From Rutstroemia sp. NJR-2017a BVV2 (lineage: Eukaryota > Ascomycota > Leotiomycetes > Helotiales > Rutstroemiaceae): a stretch of DNA of 64,000 nucleotides. The translations under genes and the position numbers were made by a program. Of the stretch, positions 1 to 13,227 are shown in pieces. The stretch covers positions 434,001 through 498,000 of the forward strand of contig NJPS01000042.1 in NCBI GenBank assembly GCA_002946415.1. Reading direction: 5' to 3'. Numbering within the stretch: the first letter of the stretch is position 1; every line of letters begins with the position of its first letter. The notes beneath the pieces are model-generated. The model saw only the letters and a program-made list of their open reading frames with translations, had not been told where the DNA came from and did not search any database.

Positions 1-778
1 GGAGCCGCTGTAAAGTCTTCGGGATTCAAACCCCCGATCATGTCGAATCGGACTTGTACAAGGTCGACCAAGATGACTGCAAGTTCGTGGGCTATACGGT
101 CTTTTTGAGACTCTGTGAAGCTCATCCAAGTTAAGTTTAGGGGAGTGCCGTCTATGAATTCTTCGACGATGAATGAAGTTTCTGGTTCATCTGTTGCGAT
201 GTAGTGGTAGACTCGAGGTACAGGAATATGAGGAAGTTTTGAAGCGATATATCTTTTGAAGGCGACTTCATTTGTGATTTGATTCGGCATAAGAGCGTCA
301 TCGCAAGGGAGACGAAGAACGAACTTGTCGATGGAGCCACACCATGCTGGTGATGACTCGGTTGCAGCCTGTGCTATCTATGTAGATTTAGTTGATCTCC
401 TTACGACGCAGAAGTGACAGGAATTATGTTTCAGAGAAATTCTTTAGATGCAGAAATCCTCAACTATGAGATTCGGACCTTCCGAAGAAAGGGAAATTGA
501 GGATACTGCGCTTTTCCTCACGACGTATATGGGTTCTTGGTGGTGACAAGATTCACAAAGGCAGTAGGCAAAATTACCTCGAGCGATGCACGTAACTCCA
601 CAAGCCAAATTGAGTTGTAACCCCTCTCAGCCAGCAACGTCACAGCCCTAACACCATCGACTTTTTGCATGCCCACTAATTCTCCGTTTGCAATAATAGG
701 TGACGGGTCGGGTGGCCTCTTCATATTATGTAGACTTCCAATATTCAGTGGGCTCCCCATATTTCGTGGGCTCCCCAT
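1..778 (-). CDS. APH-type phosphotransferase / kinase-like protein, 3' part cut by window edge
   Basis: Seen: exon 1 is 778–578 and exon 2 runs from 368 past the left edge, with a 209-nt intron 577–369 (donor GTAATT, acceptor CACAG) joining in phase 0. The first exon carries an N-lobe glycine-loop-like stretch (LAERGYNSIWLVEL, about residues 49–62). Exon 2 follows with DKFVLRLPCDD, then NEVAFKRYIASKLP and a hinge-like FIVEEFIDGTPLN. Known: this order is typical of fungal phosphotransferase-enzyme-family (APH) proteins, which phosphorylate small molecules or are of unknown substrate. The catalytic HGD loop would lie left of the window and cannot be checked. The chosen ATG at 778 sits inside an 18-bp tandem repeat, so the N-terminus starts with repeated (D/N)MGSP units. 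An in-frame repeat start further upstream is blocked by a 19-bp repeat unit. The family call is fairly firm; start and substrate are not. Confidence 0.7.
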
Positions 779-890
779 ATCCTGTGGACTGCCCGTATCC
801 GGTGTGATGCCTATATCCCGTGGGGCTCCCTGTATCCCGTGGGCTGCCCATATCCGGTGTGCTCACCATATCCTGTAGGCTGCCCGTAGG
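730..890. repeat. 18-bp degenerate minisatellite, nine units
   Basis: Nine consecutive units resembling GTGGGCTCCCCATATCCT lie head to tail from 730. All units that can be measured are 18 bp except the one at 820–838, which is 19 bp because of an extra base in a G/C run. The last unit is cut short. On the minus strand the unit encodes a hexapeptide like D-M-G-S-P-R and forms the N-terminus of the APH-like gene. Confidence 0.85.
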
Positions 891-2728
891 CTTTGCTACT
901 AACTCATAAACAAGATAGCAGGTTGTACATACCGTATGCACCTCGCAAGGTTGCCAAATAGGATGTGAATGAATGCATCGCACGGGAACAAAGGGCTCTG
1001 TAGAGAGGCTTGACTCACAGGCTCGTTCGTTGCTCGATCCTACTTCGTCTTCGTGTCTGCTTGTTTGTCGAATTTTGCACCTGAACTCCTCAACTATATC
1101 CTTCTAGTTCTCACACAGCCAGCCTCTGTTCTTCATCCACCCATAGCTGTCAGCCTCATAAAAAGCGCGGAGTTAGAGTACTACATTCCAGCCTTACTAG
1201 TAAAGTTGCTCCAACTTAATTCGCCAATCACTACTAGCAACCGCAGTTTCTGTTAGGAATCAGCTGTGAGATTATTGGCAGGCACATGTGAACAAGGCAA
1301 ACATGATACCCATCAACTGCGCTACCTGAAAATTTGTAATGGTAGCCAGGTAATGAGGTGAGGTAGGCACCCGCATTGTATATAAGATTCTTACCTTACA
1401 CGTACGACTTCGCTCTCCCACTCACCTAGTTCTGCTGAGCTAACCCAAAACCTCAGCCGTCCTCTTCGATAGTTTCAATTGGCCAAACCTACCAAATGTG
1501 CAGTGAGATCATTTGGCCTCGCGGGTTATAGGGACTTGCACGAGATGTAACAACACGGCTGCGAGAAAAACAGCCGCAAGCTTCACAACATGTGCGTTCT
1601 GCGGAACGAAGAGCCTCGGTATGAACGACGTAGCATTGGCGAGTTGGTTAGACACAGGTCGGTAGGGTGGTACTGCAGATGTGGTGGTGCGAGCCATAGC
1701 ATCATGGCACGGAGAAGATTCAGGGCTTTCTGGCACCCTGAGTGTATTGGTGGATGCTCCGCATTATGGATCGTAAATGAACATGATTATACGGAAGAAG
1801 ATGTATTTCTAGCTCGTCAGGCAAGCATGGAAGCGTAGTGATAGACATAACTACAAGCAACAGCTGTGGTGGGACGTATCTGTACATTGGGGTACGCGGT
1901 ACCTACCAACTACCAACAACTTCCAGCATCAGCAAAGCGTGCGGAGGCGGCTCCCATGAAAGACTTGGTATATTCACATTCTAGAGCTCATTCTAAGCTC
2001 GAGTCTGAGTACCTCAGATGCTCCCAACAACTTTAGCACTCGCTCTTCGTCATTGATGGATCTCGGGATTCGGGAACTGGTGAGATTCCAAGTTCTCCGA
2101 ATGACCGAGATTCTGGTAAACAAGTGCTTCTTTTGCAGAGAAGATGCGATACCATGCTACCCACTCTGGCAACAGCATTTCATACCCATCTTGCTCGGAT
2201 AGACACCATGGAAGTTGAGGGGGTAGTATTTGTGAATGATGTGGTTGAGTTCAGGAACAATTGATGAGAAGCAAAATGAAGAAAGCACAGTCAGACCGAA
2301 GTTGCTCCTGGCTTGCCCCACGTCCAATTAAGGGCAACTCGAGCTCCCAGAAGACGAGCAGTCGTAGATGTATGTACTGTAGATTTGCTGACCTGGTGAG
2401 TGGTTTATGTTGAGTGCTGAGCAAGAATGACATGGGCAATCATCATCGAATAATCGAAACAATTGCAACAAAAATCGTTGGATTATGGCTTTTCTTTGCT
2501 TTTTCGCGCGGGGCGTTTTTTCCCTCTCTTTTTTCTCCAAAAGAAGGCACAAGACAGCCGGAGCTTATCTCTAATTTATATTGGATAAGTATCACAACCC
2601 TGTAATTTTAGCTCTGATCTAGCTGAGCAATTCATCATAATAAAAATTTCCCTCTTCAAAATATTTCTATTCCGCTACCGCAGTGCGAGAGATTCCCACA
2701 ACCCCTCCTCATCTCCTTCTCTTGGAGT
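891..2728. other. intergenic, no supported gene
   Basis: No multi-exon or conserved gene was recognised. A minus-strand 75-codon ORF at 1736–1509 has one hydrophobic segment near its C-terminus, but nothing supports expression. The 2480–2560 stretch is T-rich and together with 2650–2728 probably forms the promoter and leader of the NADH dehydrogenase gene. Confidence 0.6.
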
Positions 2729-4568
2729 ATGGCGTCAATGACAAGAGCAATGATGAGGTTACCAACCTCATCTGTCGGTATCCGCACAGTTGCGCAACGA
2801 TCCTTCGCAACCTCAAATAGAGCTCTCTTCTCACATGCGCGCCCGAGCTCCCGACTCAACATCGATAAGAGCAAGATTCAGCAAATTGCTCGTCGAACCT
2901 ACGCAGATGTTGCTCCTGTGAAAAAGCCCCGTCGATTCCGCCTTTTGAGATGGACATGGCGTCTCACATATCTGTCTTTGCTTGCAGGAACTGCTTATCT
3001 TGGATATGAGGTTTGGGAGTTGCGCCATCCAGAAGAGCAATTTGAACCAGATCCAACGAAGAAGAATCTGGTTATTCTTGGTATATACAAAATCTGGCCT
3101 GATCGTCTTTACCACAAGCTGACTTCAATTGGCTAGGTACTGGTTGGGGTGCTGTGTCTCTTCTGAAAAAACTCGACACCGAGAACTATAACGTCATCGT
3201 CATCTCTCCTCGAAACTACTTCCTATTCACACCCCTCCTACCATCATGTACAACCGGTACCGTCGAACACAGATCCATTATGGAGCCTATCCGCAGTATA
3301 ACTAGACACAAGAAGGCTGCTGTCAAGTTCTACGAAGCAGAGGCTACCAAGATTGACCCAGAAAGAAAAACTGTATCCATTGACGACAATTCTGACATCA
3401 GAGGTGCCACCAGCAAGACCGAGGTTCCATATGATATGTTGGTTGTAAGTGTTGGTGCTGAAAATGCAACTTTCGGAATTCCTGGTGTGAGAGAGCACTC
3501 CTGCTTCTTGAAGGAGATCGGTGACGCCCAGCAAATCCGAAAGAGAATCATGGACTGTGTTGAGACCGCGACCTTCAAGGACCAAACTCCTGAGGAAGTT
3601 GAGCGTCTCTTACATATGGTCGTTGTTGGAGGTGGACCGACTGGTGTTGAATTTGCTGGTGAACTTCAAGATTTCTTCGATCAAGATATCAAGAAGTGGG
3701 TTCCAGAAATCAGCGACAAGTTCAAGGTTACTCTCATCGAAGCTCTCCCTAACGTTCTTCCTATGTTCTCTAAGCAATTGATTGAATATACCGAGTCAAC
3801 TTTCAAGGAGGAGAAAATCACCATCAAGACTAAGACTGCAGTTAAGAAGGTCACTGATACGACTGTTGAGGCCGAAGCCACCGGACCAGATGGAAAGAAA
3901 TACACTGAGGTCATGCCGTACGGTCTTCTGGTGTGGGCAACTGGAAATGCGGTTCGTCCCGTGGTCAAGGATCTTATGGCACAAATCCCTGCACAAAAGG
4001 ATTCCAGACGTGGCCTGGCCGTAAACGAGTACCTTGTTGTTCAGGGTACTAAGGACATTTGGGCTACTGGTGACTGTGCTGTTGCTGGATATGCACCAAC
4101 TGCCCAAGTCGCATCCCAAGAGGGCGCTTTCTTGGCCCGTCTTTTCAACACAATGGCAAAGACTGATGCCATTGAATCAAAGATTCAAGAGCTTAGCCAA
4201 TCTTTGAACCTTGGCCCTGGTGACGCCGCATCCACTGCGCGAGAGCTCGAGTTGCACCAAAAGCAATTGAGAAGGATCAAGGACATCAAGCCATTCCACT
4301 ACACTCATCAAGGTTCATTAGCCTACATTGGTAGTGAGAGAGCTGTTGCTGATGTTAGCTGGATGAACGGTAACTTTGCTACTGGTGGTGGATTGACATA
4401 TTTGTTCTGGAGAAGTGCATACTTGAGCATGTGCTTTAGCAGTAAGTCTATCCCACCTCCCTATATCCAATCACAAATCTAACATTACAAACAGCACGTA
4501 ACCGTGTCCTAGTCGTTATCGACTGGCTCAAATCCAAGACTTTCGGACGTGATGTCTCGAGAGAATAA
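2729..4568 (+). CDS. NDE1: external (alternative) NADH:ubiquinone oxidoreductase, type II, mitochondrial
   Basis: Exons 2729–3080, 3137–4441 and 4495–4568 give 576 aa. Known role: a single-subunit rotenone-insensitive enzyme that passes electrons from NADH to ubiquinone at the inner mitochondrial membrane without pumping protons. Seen: an Arg/Ser-rich N-terminus like a mitochondrial presequence (MASMTRAMMRLP), then a hydrophobic segment (about 82–92). The first dinucleotide fold, VILGTGWGAVS, straddles intron 1. The second, VVVGGGPTGVEFAGE, lies near residues 268–282. ATGDCAV marks the flavin-binding end, and the C-terminus is the usual conserved RDVSRE. There is no EF-hand insertion between the second Rossmann fold and the C-terminus, unlike the calcium-binding fungal paralogue. 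The NDE1-versus-NDE2 label is therefore nominal; the family is secure. Confidence 0.93.
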
Positions 4569-5852
4569 ACAGACACAACCCAAAAAAATGGTATAGACGG
4601 GGTATAAAAACGGGCAATCGGGAATGGAAACAAACAGCGGAACGTGTAACAACCAGAAACCTCATTTCTTTGTAACAACTTTTCGGAATACAATTGGCTG
4701 GCAGGGGTTTTACTGTATGCACCGGTTATATACAGAAAGAAGGCCGCGGGAAAGAGGGAGGGATAGAGAGAGGAAGTGTGCTTAAGAAATGCATGATCGC
4801 GAGTTCTAGGAGTCTGATGTGATGATGGGGGCGCTTTACTTGTGTTGCGCTGCGCTAAGATGCGTGCAATGCTTTGATGCGAATCGAATACGAATGATAA
4901 ATTTCTCCTCGACTTTTAATTGCACTTTTTTCCTGAATGATGGCTGTTTGTTTTCTGTGAGCAGGAGCAGGCACTTCAATAGTGGAGATGCGAATTCTAG
5001 ACCCCTCCTGCTTCCCGTTCATTGCATGCGCGCGCTACACAACCCTTAAAAATGACATAATAGTCATTAGAGACAAGCAAAGGAGAGGAAAGAAACAGGG
5101 CCCACCAGGCACACCGGCATCCAGAACTCCTGAATCTACCTAGAAGAAAATATTTATCCGGACGTGTCCGATGTTGTATGGTTTGAGATTGTGAATTCAG
5201 TTCCGGAGTTGGAAGTGAGGCTGAATTTTGGGGTGGCGCAGTCTTTATGGTTAGAGCGGAAACTACATCATAGGGGAGAGATGCCTAGTCGCAATGTCAG
5301 CTGGTGATGGTTTGGTGGGAGGCATGATGATGGTGATGGCTGATTGATTGATGGATTGATGAAATCAGGAGTTGCGGTGTAATGAGGGGTTTTTCATTGT
5401 GAGGAAGGTTGGGGTGGGATGGTTGAGGAGGGGTTTGTATAGAAGTATAAGTATAACTATCGTGGACTTGGGATTGAGATGGGTTGTTTTTTGTGCATTG
5501 AGATTCTGGTTACAGTTCTAAGTTGCGTTCGGAATTCTATTCGACGAAGTCGTTACGCTTTGCGATTTTGAAGTCCTACCTGGTACTATTTTGACGACCA
5601 CTATTGGACCGCATTTTCTCCTTCGATCATACGTTTGTTACGTCGGTCATGCCATTCCTCGAGACTCCAAGTTCCGCTTCTATCACTCCAAGTCCATCCT
5701 TTTATTCGTATGTCGCCTGCCGCTCCCCGCCCATCCCTCCTTCTTACCCCTCTCCATCCCGTCCCACTTGACCTGCTCCTCTCAATTACCTACCTCCCAC
5801 TCCCACGTCCAAACTCAACACTGACCCTTTAACCCACAGCTCCTCTTCACAA
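4569..5852. other. intergenic, no supported gene
   Basis: It contains the NADH dehydrogenase 3' region and G/T-rich simple sequence at 5320–5440 (runs of TGATGG and TGATTGAT). A pyrimidine-rich tract at 5700–5830 looks like a fungal promoter. No coding signal longer than about 80 codons was credible. Confidence 0.55.
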
Positions 5853-6116
5853 ATGCATCCAACACAACAACTATCGAGCTTTGTTCCAGAATCTCACCGT
5901 CACGAACTGATCGCAATGGGTATCCCGACTGAGGATACATCGATCATGAGTTATGAGATGATGGAGACTTGGATGGAATCGCGACCGGGAATGAGGGGTT
6001 GGAGGGATGTGGTGCCTGTGATAGGGATGGTAAAGATGGCAGAGCAAGAGGGGGATGAGGATGGAGGGGTGGTGTGGAGGATTCTGGGGGCGAGGAGAAA
6101 GGTGAAGAGTTGGTAA
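5853..6116 (+). CDS. possible small hypothetical protein, 87 aa
   Basis: A single open frame starts at ATG 5853, 22 bp after a C/T-rich promoter-like tract, in the context CACAAATGC, which suits fungal initiation. The product begins MHPTQQLSSFVPESH and ends in a basic GARRKVKSW. It has no signal peptide, membrane segment or motif that I recognise. Support is limited to the promoter-like upstream sequence and start context, and a chance ORF remains possible. Confidence 0.3.
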   Translation: MHPTQQLSSFVPESHRHELIAMGIPTEDTSIMSYEMMETWMESRPGMRGWRDVVPVIGMVKMAEQEGDEDGGVVWRILGARRKVKSW

Positions 6117-7519
6117 CTGGCGATAGGAACGGAGGAGGGCAAATCAAAGCCGAGGGGACCAAGGAGCTTCTGAGGGTGGTACTGGGAACAGGGGGTAGGG
6201 GTCCAGGGGTCCAAGAATTGGTCCGGAGTCATTAGAGTGCGGTGGAAGAGCAGAGTACTGATTCAGTCGTGGCCGTGGTAGGGCAAAATTCTTCTTTATT
6301 TTCTTCGACGATTTCGGGGAGCGCAGCATAGCTCCGGGAATACACCATTTGCTTGTATATCTTGGCGATGTTGGATTTTTCACAAAGTAAAATGACAGAT
6401 ATGGAACCATTATCTCATCCATTGCTGGTCTCGTCACTTTCTGTGCTTTGCTTGACCTTTAGAGACCTGTCCAAGAATCTGCTTCTCGGTGGCAGCTCAA
6501 TGTGAACTTTCACTTATTGAGAGGTAAAACGGGTGAATAAGGCACTTTCCAGAAGGAAAGCTCCCGGAGAGAAAGACGGTATTCGTCCATTTGCCTCGTG
6601 CTTGCCCTTGGTCTTTTTTGACCGAGACGTATGTAAATAATAAACAATGCAAGCGCCACGCCTGAGAAAGTGTTCCGTGAACCTATTCTTAGTGTACCCA
6701 ATGTTGAAAAGCGCCAGCCGACGGTAAGGAAACGGCGTAGAAATGAAAAGAACGTCGGCAACGGAAGTGTGGCGACTGAAGATTCAGAGCGTGGGAGAGA
6801 TGACTGGCTGGATGATATATAATTACTTATGACTCGTTCATGGAGGGTCGATGGCAATTGAAGCGTTCATCATTTTCAGACATTGTCTCATCCATCCTTA
6901 TCGCTAGATAAGGTTAACGGAGTAAGCAGGTGGGGATGGTGGGAGGGATGGATAGCATTGAAACTTAGAAAATAAGACTTTTGATGGCGATAGAAGTTGA
7001 GGTAACGTGTTATAGTGCCGTTGATTCTACGACATTCTTTCCGATGCGAGGCTGATTATATATTCACCGTTCTTTTGCATAGCGAAGAGGCGAAAGGCGA
7101 GTCCGTAGGCCGTAGGTAAACATTGGCTGCGTGGCCCTCTCGCTGCCTATTTGACCTTCCGCCTCGCCAACCTCAATGAATTATTTAAGCGGATCGAAAC
7201 CAATAGAAGGCTTAGAACCGCCGCCCATAGTCTGAATCATTAGCGCAGTTCCGTCATCCAGGAACGCTACTAACCCACTACTTACTTTCTTGAGCTGTCT
7301 ACTCTGTCTTGATCTCCAACACAACTATTTCTTTCCTCCATCCAACATACAACCTCCCATCATCACTTCTTGGATTGACAATTCTCTAGCTTTGTCTTCC
7401 ATTCCTTTTGATAATCCCTTCTTTTCTCACAATCCCATCGCCAAACCCGGGCGATTCGACGAGGCACTTATTAGAACTCACTGAGCTGTTACATATCGAG
7501 AAGGCCAAGAATTGTCAAG
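6117..7519. other. intergenic; CDC48 promoter and leader
   Basis: A minus-strand 115-codon ORF (6857–6510) includes one hydrophobic stretch (GVALALFIIYI) but has no recognisable relatives or clean gene context, so it is not called. The region just before CDC48 (about 7179–7519) contains no ATG on the plus strand and is pyrimidine-rich from 7280, consistent with a leader of up to about 300 nt. Confidence 0.5.
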
Positions 7520-10304
<2,785 letters not shown>

Positions 10305-11016
10305 ATGTGTACACCTAATTTCTTTCTCGTCTTTGGTCACATAAACATGACAAGGGGCATATGACCTGGTAAGATTTGAAGGGGGTTCGGGAGATGTTAA
10401 GCAGCAGACATGTTTTTACTCCCCAAACAGCGAAGCGTTTTCAGGTCTGCAAAGGACTGCAGAAAAATCTTCCCTGGTCCAGTCATATATCACTTTGAGA
10501 TGGTACCTTAGCATAGACGTCCAATAAAAAATTCTGATAATATTTTGTCCAAAACTGTTCAATTGTTGTACTCGTGATGAGATGCCAAAACACCCAGGTA
10601 GCACTATCCCGAAATGCAATTGACTTGCAAGAGTCTCCTGTCTCGAATGTTTGTAGAGATATGTAATTCAATAACCCCCTGGTTGTCAAATGACCCTTAG
10701 TGTCCCCAAGCCCAATCTCTATTGTCATTCCTGCGGTTTACATGATCCTCGCTTTCCGCCCACTATCTTCATTTACCGTCTCTTTTGCTCTGCCCCATCC
10801 TCTCTATCGGCTTGTCCTCCCTTCCTTTCAGCTCAAGCTCCACTTTTGTCTTGACTCTGGTCTCTCCGCTCCCTCCTATCCTAACTCCGTAATCCCCAAT
10901 CTCTGCATGAACTGACTGACACATGGCCCTCCATCCACATCCCCAGTCTACCCTTTATCCAAGTCCTTCATCCCACCTCCACCCCAATGCTAACTTCTCT
11001 CAACACCCGCGCCCAC
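10305..11016. other. convergent intergenic region
   Basis: It lies between the 3' ends of CDC48 and the minus-strand gene at 11017. No coding or repeat structure was seen beyond C/T-rich sequence at 10780–11010. Confidence 0.5.
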
Positions 11017-11607
11017 TCATTCAACCACCTCACAAACCCCCTCCAAACTCTCCCTCGTAATCTTAATCCCCTCCTCCACCACATTCTTCGGCAACGCAAG
11101 ACTAGCTCCCCGCTCTCCATGCCCGTTCTTACTCGCAGCTCCGTTCGTGGCCGCAGACCCATTGGTCGCAGAAGACGAGGACGACGCGCTTAGGGTGTCG
11201 GCCCGTATGTCTTCCAGTACCTTCGACATGAGTTCGGGGAATGTCGTGTATTTCCCGCTGCGCAGAAGTGTGAGGGCGTGCGTTTGGATGAGCGTGGGCC
11301 AGTTGGTGGGGGAGGAGTGGAGCGCATGTAGGAGGTGGTCTTGGATTCTGGGGGTGGTGGATGTTAGGACTTGGGGGAGATGGATGGGGGGAAGTGGAGG
11401 TACGGGAGTAGGGAAGGAGGGGATGTGGTTTAGGAGAGGAAAGGCGTTTAGTGAGTAAAGAGGTGGAGGGGGAACTCACTTAGCTACATGCCCGTCTTTT
11501 AGAAGGAGAGTGTTGATCTGTGAGCGGAGATCTGGGTCTTGTGTGGCGGGCGTATAGGACGAAGCACTCTTTGGTACTTTAACTGGGGTGGTAGACTCGG
11601 CCGCCAT
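11017..11607 (-). CDS. conserved-looking protein of unknown function, 152 aa
   Basis: Exon 1 is 11607–11480 and exon 2 is 11347–11017. The intron 11479–11348 (GTGAGT…CCCCAG, 132 nt) joins AA|A ATC in frame. I do not recognise the family. The product has a short Thr/Ser/Pro-rich head, a helical core (INTLLLKDGHVAK, then LIQTHALTLLRSGKYTTF and ELMSKVLEDI), a low-complexity Ser/Ala/Asn/Gly linker and a second short helix (LPKNVVEEGIKITRESL). There is no membrane segment or signal peptide. The two helical blocks separated by a linker suggest a small complex subunit, but that is inference. It shares a terminator region with CDC48 (convergent). Splice signals and frame continuity make the gene itself credible. 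Confidence 0.7.
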
Positions 11608-13227
11608 TGTGTATTAGAATAATCGAGAGTAGCTAAGAGTAGTTGTGCCTGCGCCGTGTGTACAGGTAGGAGGTAATTCCTTTATAGTATGAGCGCGGCG
11701 TAGACTTTCCGACTCTTGATTTTGTGTTGGAAGAGAACGAATTGAAGCGAATTAATAAGTGCGATGGCAGATGAGTAAGATACAACTTGTATGTATATGT
11801 AATTAAGACCTGCAATGTCGCCGACTGCTCAGTGGTAACGTAATAATTAAAGCTGGTTTTGCTGTACCTCGTCGACAAGGCTGAATTGAAGGCTGTAGAT
11901 TTTTATGGTTTGGAAGGCGGCCCGACTTTGGTTGACGGCGTGGACCAATGAGGGAAGATATTCCGAGCGAGCAGGGTGTCGATAGCACGGTTCACTACAG
12001 AGCACACCCCAGCATCGGTTCGTCAGCCTTTGGAGCAACGGGACTTAATGGCGGTGATGTCAATAATGTTAATAAGTTTTCATAAGCTAGATAATGAGAG
12101 GCGTCCCATTCCATCATCAAGCCGTATGTCCTAACCGTTACACTATCAACCGGTGATTCAGCTCCTTCTGCCAAGATATCAGAATCGCAAACAGACGAGC
12201 GATGCGGATTTAGCAAGATGTTACCAGCACACCCAGCGCCTTTCCTATCCAATCAATCGTCGTACACTTTCTCTACTTGGTCAGAACTGTCACCATGAAA
12301 CCCTTTCTCATGTTTCAACAGCCACATTAGAAACAACCAAAATCATTCTTTTCCCCTGGGCAGCTCCCAGATCAAATCATCTCCTCGCTCCCCATACTCC
12401 TGCCCACAGCATCTGGGCGACAAGCGTGCCGCTCGCTCATCCAATACTATTCACAATGATCCTATTCTCGAACCACCCGGCACATTCAAATGATTCAAAT
12501 GATTGACATTGGGGTCTCCAGATCCAGATGTAGGTAGCACTTCCGTTCACGATTTGTCTCTGAAGCCGTTTGGATAACGTTCCTACGGCGTTATTTCTTC
12601 CCGTTTCTTGTCTCACCTAGTCATTGCTATATATTCATATACCTTCCCCTCTCGCATCATTTTGTTTGTTTGAATGTTTCCTGCTTGCTCTCCCATTACT
12701 CTCTTTCCACTTCTCTGCTTTCTCTCATGATGCGCGAGGAACCGTCATGCACCGCGACACCGGAACACAACATCAAATGAACATTTCATCATATTAAGAG
12801 TTCTTGGCCTGGGCTCTGAAGCATCGGAAGTCCTGCTTATTCAGTACTGCGTCATTACCAAAGAGTGGTAAAATACCCATCTCGAAGCAATTGTCACCCC
12901 AAGAAACCGCGGGCCGCAGATTTTCCAGCGCTCGGCTTTGCTCGTCATACAATTCTCGTCGCAAAAGCCAAAGGTTATTGGTGTGGCTCTCGACCCGGAC
13001 GTAGAATCTCAAACGTGCCGGGTTTCGACCTTTTGGCTGACCCTTCAGCTCCGGACTGTTCGTGGCCTTTTCTTAGGCCGTCCCTATTATAGGCTACATC
13101 ATACTGCCCGCCTTTGTGCATAGCCCAGCTAGCAAGGCGATCCAAGCTAGAGATACATTTCGAGTTTTCTTCCTTTTGCAAGACCTTGTTGGTCTGTGGA
13201 ATTTTCAGCAACACCAACATTGTCAAG
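11608..13227. other. intergenic, contains a tRNA-like fragment
   Basis: No protein gene is supported. It probably holds the divergent promoters of the 11607 gene (minus) and the 13228 gene (plus). A tRNA-Glu-like half is described separately at 12122–12154. A pyrimidine-rich tract runs at about 12600–12730. Confidence 0.5.
12122..12154 (-). pseudogene. tRNA-Glu-like 5' half (A-box region only)
   Basis: Read on the minus strand, the stretch around GATAGTGTAACGGTTAG followed by ACAT matches the D-arm/A-box of eukaryotic tRNA-Glu. Past that point the anticodon stem does not pair, the expected Glu anticodon is absent, and no B-box (GGTTCGAATCC-like) follows within 80 nt. It is therefore a truncated tRNA relic, a tRNA-derived repeat end, or chance. 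Confidence 0.35.

Noticed and set aside
6510..6857. 115-codon minus ORF with one hydrophobic segment
   Set aside because: No conserved motif and no upstream promoter-like sequence; kept only as a note in the intergenic entry.
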